A stretch of DNA of 9,176 bases from Amarolinea aalborgensis (GCF_900491745.1 NZ_UETR01000068.1:1-9176), one strand, 5' to 3'; shown: positions 1 through 5,316, numbered from the stretch's first letter. A program made the numbers and translations. Notes: generated from the letters alone by a model not told the origin.

Positions 1-666
1 CACGTCGGCATCAGCAAGCACGGTATTGAGGTAGTAGGCGTGTTTTGCATCCTTTGCGTATCCGTATTCCATGACCTGGAATGTTCCAGCATCCGCAATC
101 GGCGAGGCATCCGTGCCAACATAATAATTCCATTTGTCCGCTGCCCAGATGTCGTTCCAAGATACGTCATCTTTTAGCATTTTGAAAGTTTTGATATCAC
201 GAACATGCAAAGGCTTTTCGCTCACATAGTAATCCTGCCGGTCCCGCCCGATGTTTCCTTTGACTATTTCAAAAGTAGCCGGATCGGCCCCTTGCACCGT
301 TAAATCAGATAGATAAACCCGATGCTTATCGCGGGCGAACAAATTGCCAAGAGGCTCAAATGAGCCTGGCTGCGCATTTCGGATTATCCGACCGTTGCAG
401 TATACCTGATTCGCATCCCAGGCATAGAAACTGGGGCTGCGCCATCGAAACGTTGCGGAATCGGAACCGGGGAGCAAAGAGCCTTGATAAAAAACGTGCC
501 TGCTGTCCCTGGCGTAATCCTTTTTGTCAAGAATTTCAAAGGTTTTGCCATCTGCTTCCAGAATCAGTTTCGCGTCCCGATAGCTGATTAGCAGGACATA
601 GACGGTTCTGACATAGTACACTTCATTCCCGCGAACTTCATAGCCATCCCGGTCTGAGTTCATCAT
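1..666 (-). CDS. DKNYY-repeat family protein, C-terminus cut by window edge
   Basis: The minus frame stays open from the ATG at 666 to base 1 (222 codons), so the C-terminus lies outside the window. From about residue 48 the protein is a string of roughly 25-residue units: a D-R/K/A-x-x-x-V-(Y/F)-Y core, a short linker, then G-A-D-P-A-T-F-like segments. I count six units, for example ARDSRHVFYQG, ARDKHRVYL and AKDAKHAYYLN. This is the DKNYY pattern, a family of unknown function often found in secreted or surface proteins. No signal peptide is visible: the N-terminus MMNSDRDGYEV is polar. A stop lies four codons upstream of the ATG pair at 666/663, and GAAGG/AAGG just upstream serves as ribosome site. 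It is the sole gene seen in the last cassette, directly after attC A. Family call fairly sure; role unknown. Confidence 0.78.
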   Translation of the reverse strand, partial: MMNSDRDGYEVRGNEVYYVRTVYVLLISYRDAKLILEADGKTFEILDKKDYARDSRHVFYQGSLLPGSDSATFRWRSPSFYAWDANQVYCNGRIIRNAQPGSFEPLGNLFARDKHRVYLSDLTVQGADPATFEIVKGNIGRDRQDYYVSEKPLHVRDIKTFKMLKDDVSWNDIWAADKWNYYVGTDASPIADAGTFQVMEYGYAKDAKHAYYLNTVLADADV

Positions 667-702
667 GAACCTTCGCCTTCATTCACAAAGTCGTGCCATA
701 CC

Positions 703-761
703 ACCCTTATGGTGGTTCAGCCGCGCGGCGCAGTCGAAGCGGCTGAACTCACCTGTTAGCA
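703..761 (-). other. attC A (integron recombination site), degenerate outer box
   Basis: A 10-bp inverted repeat GTTCAGCCGC (715-724) / GCGGCTGAAC (739-748) has a 14-base loop. It is flanked by GGTG on one side and the complementary CACC plus one extra A on the other, which is the L''/L' arrangement of short attC sites. The R'' box is TGCTAAC on the minus strand (GTTAGCA at 755-761). The expected R' box near 703-709 is degenerate. It lies between the reductase stop codon and the DKNYY start. The R'' box does not match the start of the cassette beginning at attC B. Confidence 0.62.
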
Positions 762-777
762 TGCGCACGCAAGGAGA

Positions 778-1368
778 TTACCGAGCACGCACATATCGGC
801 AAACCTGCGCGCCGGTGCTGGCTTTGACTGTGGACTCCAGCGTGAACGCGATCGCCCTTCCGTTTGCGGCGAAGATCGTCTTCCCCCCACCGAGGATGAT
901 CGGCTCAATCGTGAGCAACAACTCATCTACAAGGTCGGCGGCGAGCAACGACCGGACCATCGTCGCGCTGCCGTACACGTAGATGTAGCCCCCCGGCTGC
1001 GCGCGCAGATCAGAGACCGTCTTTACGAGGTCATCGCCTCGGATGATTGTGGTAGGGTTCCACGTAATGTCCTTCTCGGTGAGCGTATCGGACACTACGT
1101 ACTTCTGCACGCGGTTGATCCAGTCCGAGAATGGGTCACCTGAGCGAGTGGGCCAAGCGCCAGCCGAGGCTTGATAGGTGCGACGTCCTTGTAGAAGCGC
1201 GTCGCTATGCTTGGCAAGTTCGCTATACGCGCCACCCATAACGGCCGGGTCGAAGTATTTCATTGACCATCCGCCGTGACTGAAACCGCCGTCGGTGTCC
1301 TCGCTCGCCCCTCCGGGAGCCTGTACGACACCGTCGAGGCTAATGAATTCAGTGATGAGCGTCTTCAT
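778..1368 (-). CDS. RibD C-terminal / dihydrofolate reductase-like protein
   Basis: A 196-residue protein of the bacterial DHFR-like family related to the C-terminal reductase domain of RibD (YwjB/YyaP type). Landmarks are an N-terminal strand with SLDGVVQAPGG (10-20), LLQGRRTY (58-65), KYVVSDTL (89-96), a glycine-containing nucleotide-binding stretch YVYGSATMVRSLL (130-142), and the C-terminal DLVDELLLTIEPIILGGGKTIF (145-166). The length is normal for a single-domain member. These proteins are presumed NAD(P)H-dependent reductases, but the substrate is unknown for most, and it should not be read as a trimethoprim-resistance DHFR. AAGGAG lies 6 bases before the ATG, which fixes the start. The 3' end leads directly into attC A; a possible extended -10 promoter lies about 90 bases upstream. 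Confidence 0.85.
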   Translation of the reverse strand: MKTLITEFISLDGVVQAPGGASEDTDGGFSHGGWSMKYFDPAVMGGAYSELAKHSDALLQGRRTYQASAGAWPTRSGDPFSDWINRVQKYVVSDTLTEKDITWNPTTIIRGDDLVKTVSDLRAQPGGYIYVYGSATMVRSLLAADLVDELLLTIEPIILGGGKTIFAANGRAIAFTLESTVKASTGAQVCRYVRAR

Positions 1369-1739
1369 GGAATCTCCTTATTGCTTAAATAGGACCTGGC
1401 GCGGCTTGTTGGAGTTGAGCTGGGCCTGGGTGCAGACTCAAATAAGAACCGATGCATCTTATACCACAACTTGGGGAAGAGCAGCTTGGTCAATTCGTGC
1501 GTTTGGAGTTCGACTCCGACCATACACATGAAGCGCACGCTTGATTGGACGCGTTTTGGATGGGGCTGCTTTTTGAGTTGATGCTGTCTCGTTTCCCCAA
1601 TATTGGAATTGCATCTGGATCGCTGTAAAAATTACTGGTGATTTGGCGCAAAAGCCAATCTCCACGGCCTGCATCTGTCAGCACGACGCTGAGCAGCTCA
1701 CGTCGAAGCCCCGCCCGACGAATCGGCTGGCGAATTCCC
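1369..1739. other. Gene-poor stretch of the reductase cassette, no convincing gene
   Basis: Between the reductase start and attC B there are about 370 bases without a gene I can support. Minus-strand open frames exist (1490-1783 and 1459-1674), but they overlap each other, have no ribosome site, resemble no family I know, and the longer one begins inside the attC B loop. The stretch holds a possible extended -10 promoter (1458-1466) and, on the plus strand near 1470-1525, a tRNA-like patch (AGCAGCTTGGT, then GGAGTTCGACTCC) without a foldable anticodon arm. The cassette start at attC B (TTGGGA) does not match the R'' box at attC A (TTAGCA). This may therefore be two fused cassettes with the intervening attC lost. 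Confidence 0.5.
1458..1466 (-). promoter_or_regulatory. Possible extended -10 promoter for the reductase gene
   Basis: On the minus strand TGGTATAAG reads as an extended -10 (TGn plus TATAAG). It would start RNA near 1450, giving a leader of roughly 80 bases before the reductase ATG. No good -35 hexamer stands at the usual spacing; a TTGACC exists but about 24 bases away. Tentative. Confidence 0.3.
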
Positions 1740-1831
1740 TCCCAACGGCCCGCGTAAGCAGCGGCTGCGCCAAGGCAACCCACAATCGTGCGAGCGCGAT
1801 TGGCGCCGCCGTCGTGGAAGCAATATCAGGC
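1740..1831 (-). other. attC B, with decayed R'' box overlapping a stop codon
   Basis: The R' box on the minus strand is GTTGGGA (TCCCAAC at 1740-1746). The stem is CGGCGGCGCC against GGCTGCGCC, again with one extra A on the L'' side. The R'' box reads GCCTGAT (1825-1831 as ATCAGGC) where intact sites have GCCTAAC, so it is decayed. Its TGA is the stop codon of the chimeric gene at 1826-2485. The inner arm and loop (1754-1795) are identical over 42 bases to attC G. Confidence 0.6.
1754..1795. repeat. 42-bp exact direct repeat, copy 1 (in attC B)
   Basis: This block is identical by eye to 5989-6030. It covers the L' arm and most of the variable loop of attC B and lies in the same orientation as copy 2, about 4.2 kb away. 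Variable loops of attC sites usually differ, so the two sites share recent ancestry, or the tract was copied by recombination. Confidence 0.85.
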
Positions 1832-2485
1832 AGGCGCAGGCGATTGGGTTACGCCACTGAAGACACGGACTTCCTGTTCCAAACGCCCTTCAAGGCGGTC
1901 TTTCTCGATTTCCAGATCATACCGCGTCTGAAGATTCAACCAGTAGCGCTCCGATAGACCGAAGTAACGTGATAGGCGCAGGGCCGTATCTGCGCCGATC
2001 GCGCGCTTCCCGTGCACAATCTCGTTGATGCGACGAGGATGAACGCCGATGTCCTGCGCCAGCCGGTATTGTGTGATACCAATTCCAGGAAAATACCAAG
2101 CACCAGCCGGGGACTCATAAGAGATTTGAGCAAAATAGTTTCCTGCTTCAAGAAAAGTTCGTTGCCCACTATATGAATAACTTTGCCCGGCCAGGATTGT
2201 TACTTGTTCTCGAAAGGGAAAATCTTGGTATCTAGAGCAGAGCCAATCTCCTGGGGTGCAATTTGGGCCTCGGGCCCCCACCCCTAGGCGATTCAGAACC
2301 GCAGCGCCTGGACCTATATTTCTAATGGTGTAAGTGGCTGTAACAATTTGACCAGCTGTAGGATTAGCTGGCGTAAGCACAAGCGGGGTTACTACCTCTA
2401 TGGTAAAAGAACTCGGTTTTGCGTTTGTGGTTGTTGGGAAAACGATCAAGCACACCAAACAAACGAACAGAAGGATTCTTCTCAT
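1826..2485 (-). pseudogene. Chimera: secreted Ig-like protein fused to HigA-type antitoxin C-terminus
   Basis: One 219-residue frame joins two unrelated halves. Residues 1-22 are a signal peptide (basic MRR, hydrophobic run, TTTNA before KPSS). Residues 27-134 look like a secreted CARDB/Ig-like beta-sandwich: NPTAGQIVTATYTIRNIGPG, two cysteines at 76 and 83, and ILAGQSYSYSGQRTF. It stops at YFPGI, short of the usual last strand. From about residue 136 it becomes ITQYRLAQDIGV, then HGKRAIGADTALRLSRYFG and YDLEIEKDRLE, the helix-turn-helix and tail of a HigA antitoxin. This half closely parallels residues 31 onward of the HigA at 6980-7318, so the first 30 or so HigA residues are missing. GGAGG precedes the ATG, which overlaps the upstream stop as ATGA. 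The 5' half looks lower in GC than the 3' half. An exported protein with a cytoplasmic DNA-binding domain is unlikely to work; I read it as a recombination product. Confidence 0.75.
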
Positions 2486-2661
2486 GTGGCCTCCGTTGGC
2501 TGGACATGCGGTTCCGACTGTGCCAAAAACAGCTGCCGCCAGTGATTTTGTGAACGGATCGTCTTGTAGATGGCAACGGCATTCAGAATGGATTCAGCGA
2601 TGTCCAACTCGGTCAGGCCATCGGCCTCCATGTCGAGGAGCGCCTTTTTACTGAAGGCCAT
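2482..2661 (-). pseudogene. Truncated toxin-like fragment (N-terminal part only)
   Basis: A 59-codon frame starts with ATG at 2661. Its first 38 or so residues (MAFSKKALLDMEADGLTELD, then IAESILNAVAIYKTIRS) look like the N-terminus of a small TA toxin of the MqsR/DUF4258-like kind that I recall as ~80-90 residues. From about residue 39 (QNHWRQLFLAQ) the similarity ends. The frame closes in TGA overlapping the ATG of the secreted-protein chimera. The inference is that a toxin-antitoxin pair lost its middle and a foreign piece carrying a signal-peptide gene now sits between toxin head and antitoxin tail. The family call rests on memory of sequence style only. The ATG directly abuts the GCCTAAC box at 2662-2668, leaving no room for a ribosome site inside the cassette. 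Confidence 0.55.
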
Positions 2662-2668
2662 GTTAGGC
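2662..2668 (-). other. Orphan attC R'' half-site C
   Basis: GCCTAAC on the minus strand (GTTAGGC on plus) is a perfect R'' box. It matches the start TTAGGC of the BrnT cassette at attC D (3475-3481), so it should begin that cassette's attC. However, no L'', loop, L' or R' follows: the next base starts ATGGCC of the truncated toxin. The rest of the site appears deleted. Confidence 0.6.
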
Positions 2669-2740
2669 CCTGGCCCAGGACACTCCCTGCCCTACACGCA
2701 CGCCGCCCATGACGACGAAACGAATTGAGCTGTCATCCCA
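2662..2740 (-). repeat. Cassette 3' tail element, copy C
   Basis: One of four related stretches between a cassette's last stop codon and its attC R'' box. On the plus strand the box is GTTAGGC, then CCATGAC with ATG starting 47 bases after the first G, then CGACGAA. ATGAC (2709-2713) and GTCAT (2732-2736) form a short inverted repeat. The remaining stretch to the antitoxin stop at 2786 shows nothing recognisable. Confidence 0.6.
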
Positions 2741-2785
2741 CAACCCACGGCCAAGCGGGGTGAGATGCCTGCGCAACCACCAACA

Positions 2786-3079
2786 CTAGGCTGTGTGCGC
2801 CGCCAAGCTGCGTTTGATGCCGACAAAGGCGGCTTCTTCGAGTTCTACACGTTCCTGGATCACGCGTCGCAACCAGTCCTCGACACTGGGCGTGCGATGC
2901 AACTGCGCCAGAAACGCAGCCCGTGCCGCCAAATCGGCCGGCAGCATCAGTGCGGCGGGCGCAGTATGCTGCACGTGCACAGGCGCTTCCCAGGCGCTAT
3001 CATCCTCGGCCTGCGCGATGACAGCCTGATCAATCTCGGCTTCGGACAACTGCTTCTTCATGTTACTTCGTGGACTCAT
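2786..3079 (-). CDS. Putative ribbon-helix-helix antitoxin of a BrnT-like toxin
   Basis: A 97-residue protein, acidic at the N-terminus (SEAEIDQAVIAQAEDDSAWE, 12-31). It is followed by a strand-helix-helix pattern (AALMLPADLAARAAFLAQL, then TPSVEDWLRRVIQERVELEE, 42-82) like a ribbon-helix-helix DNA-binding fold. It lacks the DUF4415 look of classic BrnA, so it would be a different antitoxin type. The chosen ATG at 3079 overlaps the toxin stop as ATGA, which implies translational coupling. A longer start at 3088 and a shorter one at 3061 (MKKQLSE) are possible. Toxin-first order is usual for brnTA and higBA. The role as antitoxin and autorepressor is inferred from fold pattern and position. 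Confidence 0.62.
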   Translation of the reverse strand: MSPRSNMKKQLSEAEIDQAVIAQAEDDSAWEAPVHVQHTAPAALMLPADLAARAAFLAQLHRTPSVEDWLRRVIQERVELEEAAFVGIKRSLAAHTA

Positions 3080-3327
3080 ATGTTCCATTCGGTGATAATA
3101 CGCACGATGTTGCCTGGTTTGAGTTGAAAGATGATCTTGAGAAGGCGGCCGCCGATGGTCCGACCCAGCAGTTGATAGCGATCATGGTCCGACTTATTAC
3201 GTCGCACCTCGAACTCGGAAAAGAAGCACTCGACTGCTTCATCGAACGTCACATGGTGGGCAGCTAACTCGTCTCGCTCGAAATCGGGTTCGAAATCAGC
3301 AGGCGTAAAACGTTGCCAGTTGACCAC
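3076..3327 (-). CDS. brnT: BrnT-like toxin (RelE-fold ribonuclease family)
   Basis: An 83-residue protein. The middle and end follow the BrnT pattern: HHVTFDEAVECFF (24-36), then DRYQLLGRTIGGRLLKIIF (49-67) and NIVRIITEW (73-81), matching SFEEAxxVF ... RxxxIGRxxGGRxLxVVxT ... IRIISAR. BrnT toxins are small RelE-fold ribonucleases that stop translation. The terminal arginine-alanine motif of many BrnTs is replaced by ITEWNI, so activity is uncertain. The frame is open further upstream to 3438, but GTG at 3327 is preferred: AGAGG stands 8 bases before it, and an extended -10 at 3377-3385 lies between it and the upstream ATG. It overlaps the antitoxin by 4 bases. BrnT versus another DUF4258-like family is not settled. 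Confidence 0.62.
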   Translation of the reverse strand: MVNWQRFTPADFEPDFERDELAAHHVTFDEAVECFFSEFEVRRNKSDHDRYQLLGRTIGGRLLKIIFQLKPGNIVRIITEWNI

Positions 3328-3376
3328 AACCGCGCCTCTTCTTGCCGAAAAGGACCGAATCTCTTCTTGCGGGGTT

Positions 3377-3385
3377 ATTGTATCA
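3377..3385 (-). promoter_or_regulatory. Extended -10 promoter of the BrnT-like TA operon
   Basis: On the minus strand TGATACAAT gives TGn plus TACAAT (five of six matches to TATAAT). RNA would start near 3370, with a leader of about 43 bases to the GTG at 3327. No strong -35 at 17 bases; extended -10 promoters can do without. The promoter lies inside the cassette, so the TA pair carries its own transcription start. Confidence 0.5.
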
Positions 3386-3424
3386 CAGTTTTTGGGAAAG
3401 CATGCACCAACTACAGACTTTGGC

Positions 3425-3481
3425 CGCGAGTCGTGCATCTTCGCATCGGTTGAGCCAGGTTATTGGATTAGAGAGCCTAAC
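3425..3481 (-). repeat. Cassette 5' leader element, copy D
   Basis: The minus-strand start of the BrnT cassette, from the attC D R' box inward, contains TAACCTGG, then CAACCGA, 11 bases, then ACGACTCGC. The CAACCGA and ACGAC boxes have the same 11-base gap in copies F (5133-5190) and J (8513-8568). It lies upstream of the promoter at 3377-3385 and has no known function. Confidence 0.55.
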
Positions 3482-3534
3482 GTGCTTGAGATGAGCCGCG
3501 AGCGAAGCGAGTCGGCTCGGTCTCATTGTTAGAT
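3475..3534 (-). other. attC D, 60 bp, well formed
   Basis: R' is GTTAGGC and R'' is ATCTAAC on the minus strand (GCCTAAC 3475-3481; GTTAGAT 3528-3534). The stem pairs GAGA-GAGCCG with CGGCTC-TCTC around a short GC hairpin; an extra base is on the L'' side. Length and layout are those of classic 60-bp aadA-type sites. The extended R'' box GCATCTAAC equals the complement of the start of the GIY-YIG cassette at attC E (TTAGATGC), the expected signature of one excisable cassette. Confidence 0.85.
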
Positions 3535-3541
3535 GCCGCGC

Positions 3542-4291
3542 CTACATGTTCACGTACACGGTCGGACTTTGGTTGCCGCGCACAAAGTACTGATGGACTG
3601 ACCTGTTGCGATACTGTGCGCGCACCTGCTCGTCTGCTACAAGTCCGTCGAACTCCCACCGCCCGCTCGCATCCCGTTCGGTGAGATCGCGCGTCTCGTA
3701 CGTCAGCGTGCGTGCCGGGTACCAGCCGTGGATTTCATAGACTTCGCGCACGAGTCCGTGGAATACAGAGAACGCGTACTTTGCACCCTCACGTCGCGGT
3801 CCGACTTTCCAGATACCGCGGGTCGCCTCTTGGAGTTCAAGCGGAGACATGTCGCGCCGATAGAGCTGGTTGATCCGAATGAGAATCACCGGATCGACGA
3901 TCGTCACCGGCTCCGCTGCGTAGAAGGCCGCCAGTTCATCGAGTGACATGCGCCCCATCTCGAGACTGCGCCAGCCGCGAACCTGATTGGTTAGCGAACC
4001 CAGACCTAGTGCATCAATCACTGCAGCCTCAACCCGAAGCGCGGTCTCTTCGTCCTTCAGGCCGTGGGCGAGAATCTCGAGTTGCGGGGAGATGCCCGCA
4101 GCCCTCAGCTCCGCGATGAGGCGCGTCTTCTCTGACTCGCGAACATCGCCAAAGTGCGCAAGAACCCGTTCGCCAGCCCCTTTTCCCACGTAGAAGGGTT
4201 CACCCGTTCTGGGGTCAAGGTACAAGTAGACGTAGTGGCCCAAGTGCTCAGCGACGCCCGGCGGCAGGTGCGATTCCATGTCCCACTTCAT
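3542..4291 (-). CDS. GIY-YIG nuclease-domain protein, LEM-3-like, with C-terminal extension
   Basis: A 249-residue protein. The N-terminal domain (about 18-108) carries YVYLYLDPRTGEPFYVGKG (20-38), with YVY and YVG as the GIY and YIG motifs, R42, the EETALRVEAAVID helix (81-93) holding the likely catalytic Glu, and LTNQVRG (100-106). This is the style of GIY-YIG domains related to animal LEM-3/ANKLE1. Residues 115-249 form a second region with PVILIRINQLYRRDMSP, ATRGIWKVGPRREGAKYAF, VREVYEIHGWYPA and VHQYFVRGNQSPTVYVN. I have seen such a tail beside this nuclease domain but know no function; it may bind nucleic acid. The ATG at 4291 lies only about 20 bases from the cassette start, after GAGGGGG. 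Catalytic motifs look intact. The natural substrate is unknown; defence or repair roles would be guesses. Confidence 0.8.
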   Translation of the reverse strand: MKWDMESHLPPGVAEHLGHYVYLYLDPRTGEPFYVGKGAGERVLAHFGDVRESEKTRLIAELRAAGISPQLEILAHGLKDEETALRVEAAVIDALGLGSLTNQVRGWRSLEMGRMSLDELAAFYAAEPVTIVDPVILIRINQLYRRDMSPLELQEATRGIWKVGPRREGAKYAFSVFHGLVREVYEIHGWYPARTLTYETRDLTERDASGRWEFDGLVADEQVRAQYRNRSVHQYFVRGNQSPTVYVNM

Positions 4292-4310
4292 GTGCCAGCC
4301 CCCTCAGTGC

Positions 4311-4406
4311 ATCTAACGCCGCCGGCATCACTTGCCGCCGCCGTTCGTGCTTTTGTGATCGAATAAACCCGGCACGGCAGCAGTCAGGCGGATGCCCATG
4401 TTGGGC
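4311..4406 (-). other. attC E, about 96 bp
   Basis: R' is GTTAGAT and R'' is GCCCAAC on the minus strand (ATCTAAC 4311-4317; GTTGGGC 4400-4406). The arms share GGCATC and TGCCG-type complementary segments, less tidily than in the other sites. R'' matches the start TTGGGC of the dinJ-yafQ cassette at attC F. Confidence 0.75.
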
Positions 4407-4470
4407 TCGTGCCCTGTCCCGCGAATTGCAGCGAGCCAGTCTCCCATGACCGCGAGCCGTGGCCGACATC
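4400..4470 (-). repeat. Cassette 3' tail element, copy E
   Basis: It sits between the yafQ stop (4495) and attC E. On the plus strand the GTTGGGC box is followed, with ATG starting at offset 46, by CCCATGACCGCGAGC, lining up with copies C, G and I. The hairpin partner of ATGAC is imperfect here (GACAT). Confidence 0.5.
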
Positions 4471-4494
4471 GCCGCCGGCCCACAAACTAGCGCC

Positions 4495-4763
4495 CTACTC
4501 AAACAAGTCAGAATGCGCACCCGTGCGCTCGAAGATGATTTCGTCGTCGTTCAGCTTGTAGATGAGCAACCAGTCCGGTTCGAGATGGCATTCGCGCCGA
4601 TTCCGGGAGTTGCCCTTCAACAGGTGATCACGATAGCGTTCCGCCAGCGATTCTTCGTTGATCAACGCGGCCAAGACTGCCTTAAGCCGCTCGATGTCCT
4701 TCCCTCGGCCTGCGCCAGCCGCAGATCGCGCTCGAATTGGGTGGTATAGTTGGGCGTGCGCAT
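4495..4763 (-). pseudogene. yafQ: YafQ-like toxin broken by a one-base frameshift
   Basis: Two frames together give a complete YafQ/RelE-type mRNA interferase. The ATG at 4763 shares a base with the dinJ stop and encodes MRTPNYTTQFERDLRLAQ. After codon 18 (near 4708-4710) one base is missing; the other frame continues KDIERLKAVLAALINEESLA, then YRDHLLKG, ECHLEPDWLLIYKLNDDEI and FERTGAHSDLFE to TAG at 4495. The span is 269 bases, one short of 90 codons. Once restored it is 89 residues, close to E. coli YafQ. H47, H60, D64, W65 and H84 fit the known YafQ active-site His/Asp/Trp set with a constant offset of 3. As read, translation ends after about 33 residues. There is no obvious slippery heptamer, so a real inactivating mutation or a sequencing error is likelier than programmed shifting. 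Confidence 0.85.
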
Positions 4764-5023
4764 CAAATCCCTAGCCGCGCGAACATATCTTGCGCGTTCC
4801 CGCAACGGACAATGTTTTCGCCCGCATCCGTCTCGGCAAAGGTGGTCAGCGTGACCGCATTGGGGAGACGCACATCGAAGGGCAGGCTACGGTTGAGCTT
4901 GACCTGCTGATAGAAGAGGGTGATGGCTTGGGTGGCCGAAAGCCCCAATGGCTCAAAGACATCCTCAACTTCGTCCTTGAGGGTGGGGTCAACACGCGCC
5001 CGAATCATGGCTGACTTGTTCAT
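4763..5023 (-). CDS. dinJ: RelB/DinJ-family antitoxin
   Basis: An 86-residue antitoxin. The N-terminal ribbon-helix-helix (MIRARVDPTLKDEVEDVFEP, then LGLSATQAITLFYQQV, 6-41) dimerises and binds the operator. LPFDVRLPN (47-55) is the DinJ/RelB signature, and the tail AQDMFARLGI (77-86) matches the toxin-binding end of DinJ. The ATG at 5023 is chosen because GGAGG lies 5 bases upstream, while a longer reading frame to 5083 would run through the promoter. The stop TGA overlaps the yafQ ATG by one base, so the two are cotranscribed and probably coupled. With the toxin frameshifted, the antitoxin may persist as an orphan repressor. The 13-bp palindrome at 5032-5044 is the likely autoregulatory operator. 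Confidence 0.88.
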   Translation of the reverse strand: MNKSAMIRARVDPTLKDEVEDVFEPLGLSATQAITLFYQQVKLNRSLPFDVRLPNAVTLTTFAETDAGENIVRCGNAQDMFARLGI

Positions 5024-5031
5024 GGACACCT

Positions 5032-5074
5032 CCGTTCTGAACGGTAGCGTACCACGAATGGGATACAAAGGCAA
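5032..5074 (-). promoter_or_regulatory. dinJ-yafQ promoter with palindromic operator
   Basis: On the minus strand TTGCCT (5069-5074), a 17-base gap and TACGCT (5046-5051) form a sigma-70-type promoter, with TGG before the -10 as an extended element. Between the -10 and the ribosome site lies the perfect palindrome CCGTTC-A-GAACGG (5032-5044). It covers the expected start of transcription, where DinJ or the DinJ-YafQ complex would repress. A second short palindrome, GAAC-CGC-GTTC, lies upstream near 5102-5112. Confidence 0.6.
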
Positions 5075-5132
5075 GCCCTGCAAGACGAATCGCAGCGGAA
5101 GGAACCGCGTTCTTGGCTAGCGCGAGGCTTCA

Positions 5133-5190
5133 ACGGCGAGTCGTGGGTTTCCTCATCGGTTGACCCACAGCGTTACATGGGACGCCCAAC
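5133..5190 (-). repeat. Cassette 5' leader element, copy F
   Basis: It runs from the attC F R' box inward on the minus strand: GTTGGGCGTCC, TAAC, GTGGGTCAACCGA, 11 bases, ACGACTCGCCG. It aligns without gaps with copy J (about 40 of 56 positions by hand count) and shares the two boxes and their gap with copy D. It lies upstream of the dinJ promoter. Confidence 0.6.
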
Positions 5191-5316
5191 GCCCTGCCGT
5201 TGAGCCGCCTGGCCGGCTGTGCGCTCATAGGTTCAATATACAATAAGCGCCATCGAAGACGCCATGCGCGTTACCACCTGGCCGAAGGCCAGGTCGGTTC
5301 CAACCGCGGGTTGGGC
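5184..5316 (-). other. attC F, about 133 bp, long VCR-like site
   Basis: R' is GTTGGGC and R'' is GCCCAAC on the minus strand (GCCCAAC 5184-5190; GTTGGGC 5310-5316). The arms pair GTTG-AGCCG-CCTGGCC with GTTGGAACCGACCTGGCC, with extra bases including an A on the L'' side. An inner hairpin ACCTGGCC-GAA-GGCCAGGT (5276-5294) has no T-run and is therefore not a terminator. R'' follows the membrane-protein stop (5321) almost directly. It nearly matches that cassette's start (TTGGGCAGC versus TTCGGCAGC). Confidence 0.8.

Noticed and set aside
665..982. Plus-strand frame starting near attC A
   Set aside because: It runs through attC A and antisense to the well-supported reductase gene.
1465..1530. 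tRNA-like patch on the plus strand (AGCAGCTTGGT and a GGAGTTCGACTCC arm)
   Set aside because: The D-arm-like and T-arm-like pieces are only about 20 bases apart, no anticodon stem or acceptor stem can be formed, and the T-stem does not pair correctly with a seven-base loop.
1490..1783. 97-codon minus frame in the gene-poor stretch
   Set aside because: It begins inside the attC B loop, has no ribosome site, overlaps another open frame and resembles no known protein.
3328..3438. N-terminal extension of the BrnT-like protein to an ATG at 3438
   Set aside because: The added residues are unlike the family, and the best promoter lies downstream of that ATG.
4700..4715. Programmed frameshifting in yafQ
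   Set aside because: No slippery heptamer or obvious stimulatory stem at the shift point; simple mutation or read error is more likely.
5024..5083. N-terminal extension of DinJ to 5083
   Set aside because: It reads through the promoter and operator, while GGAGG marks the ATG at 5023.
5276..5294. Strong hairpin 3' of the DUF998 gene as a terminator
   Set aside because: The 8-bp stem is perfect, but no T-run follows on either strand; it is part of the attC F loop.
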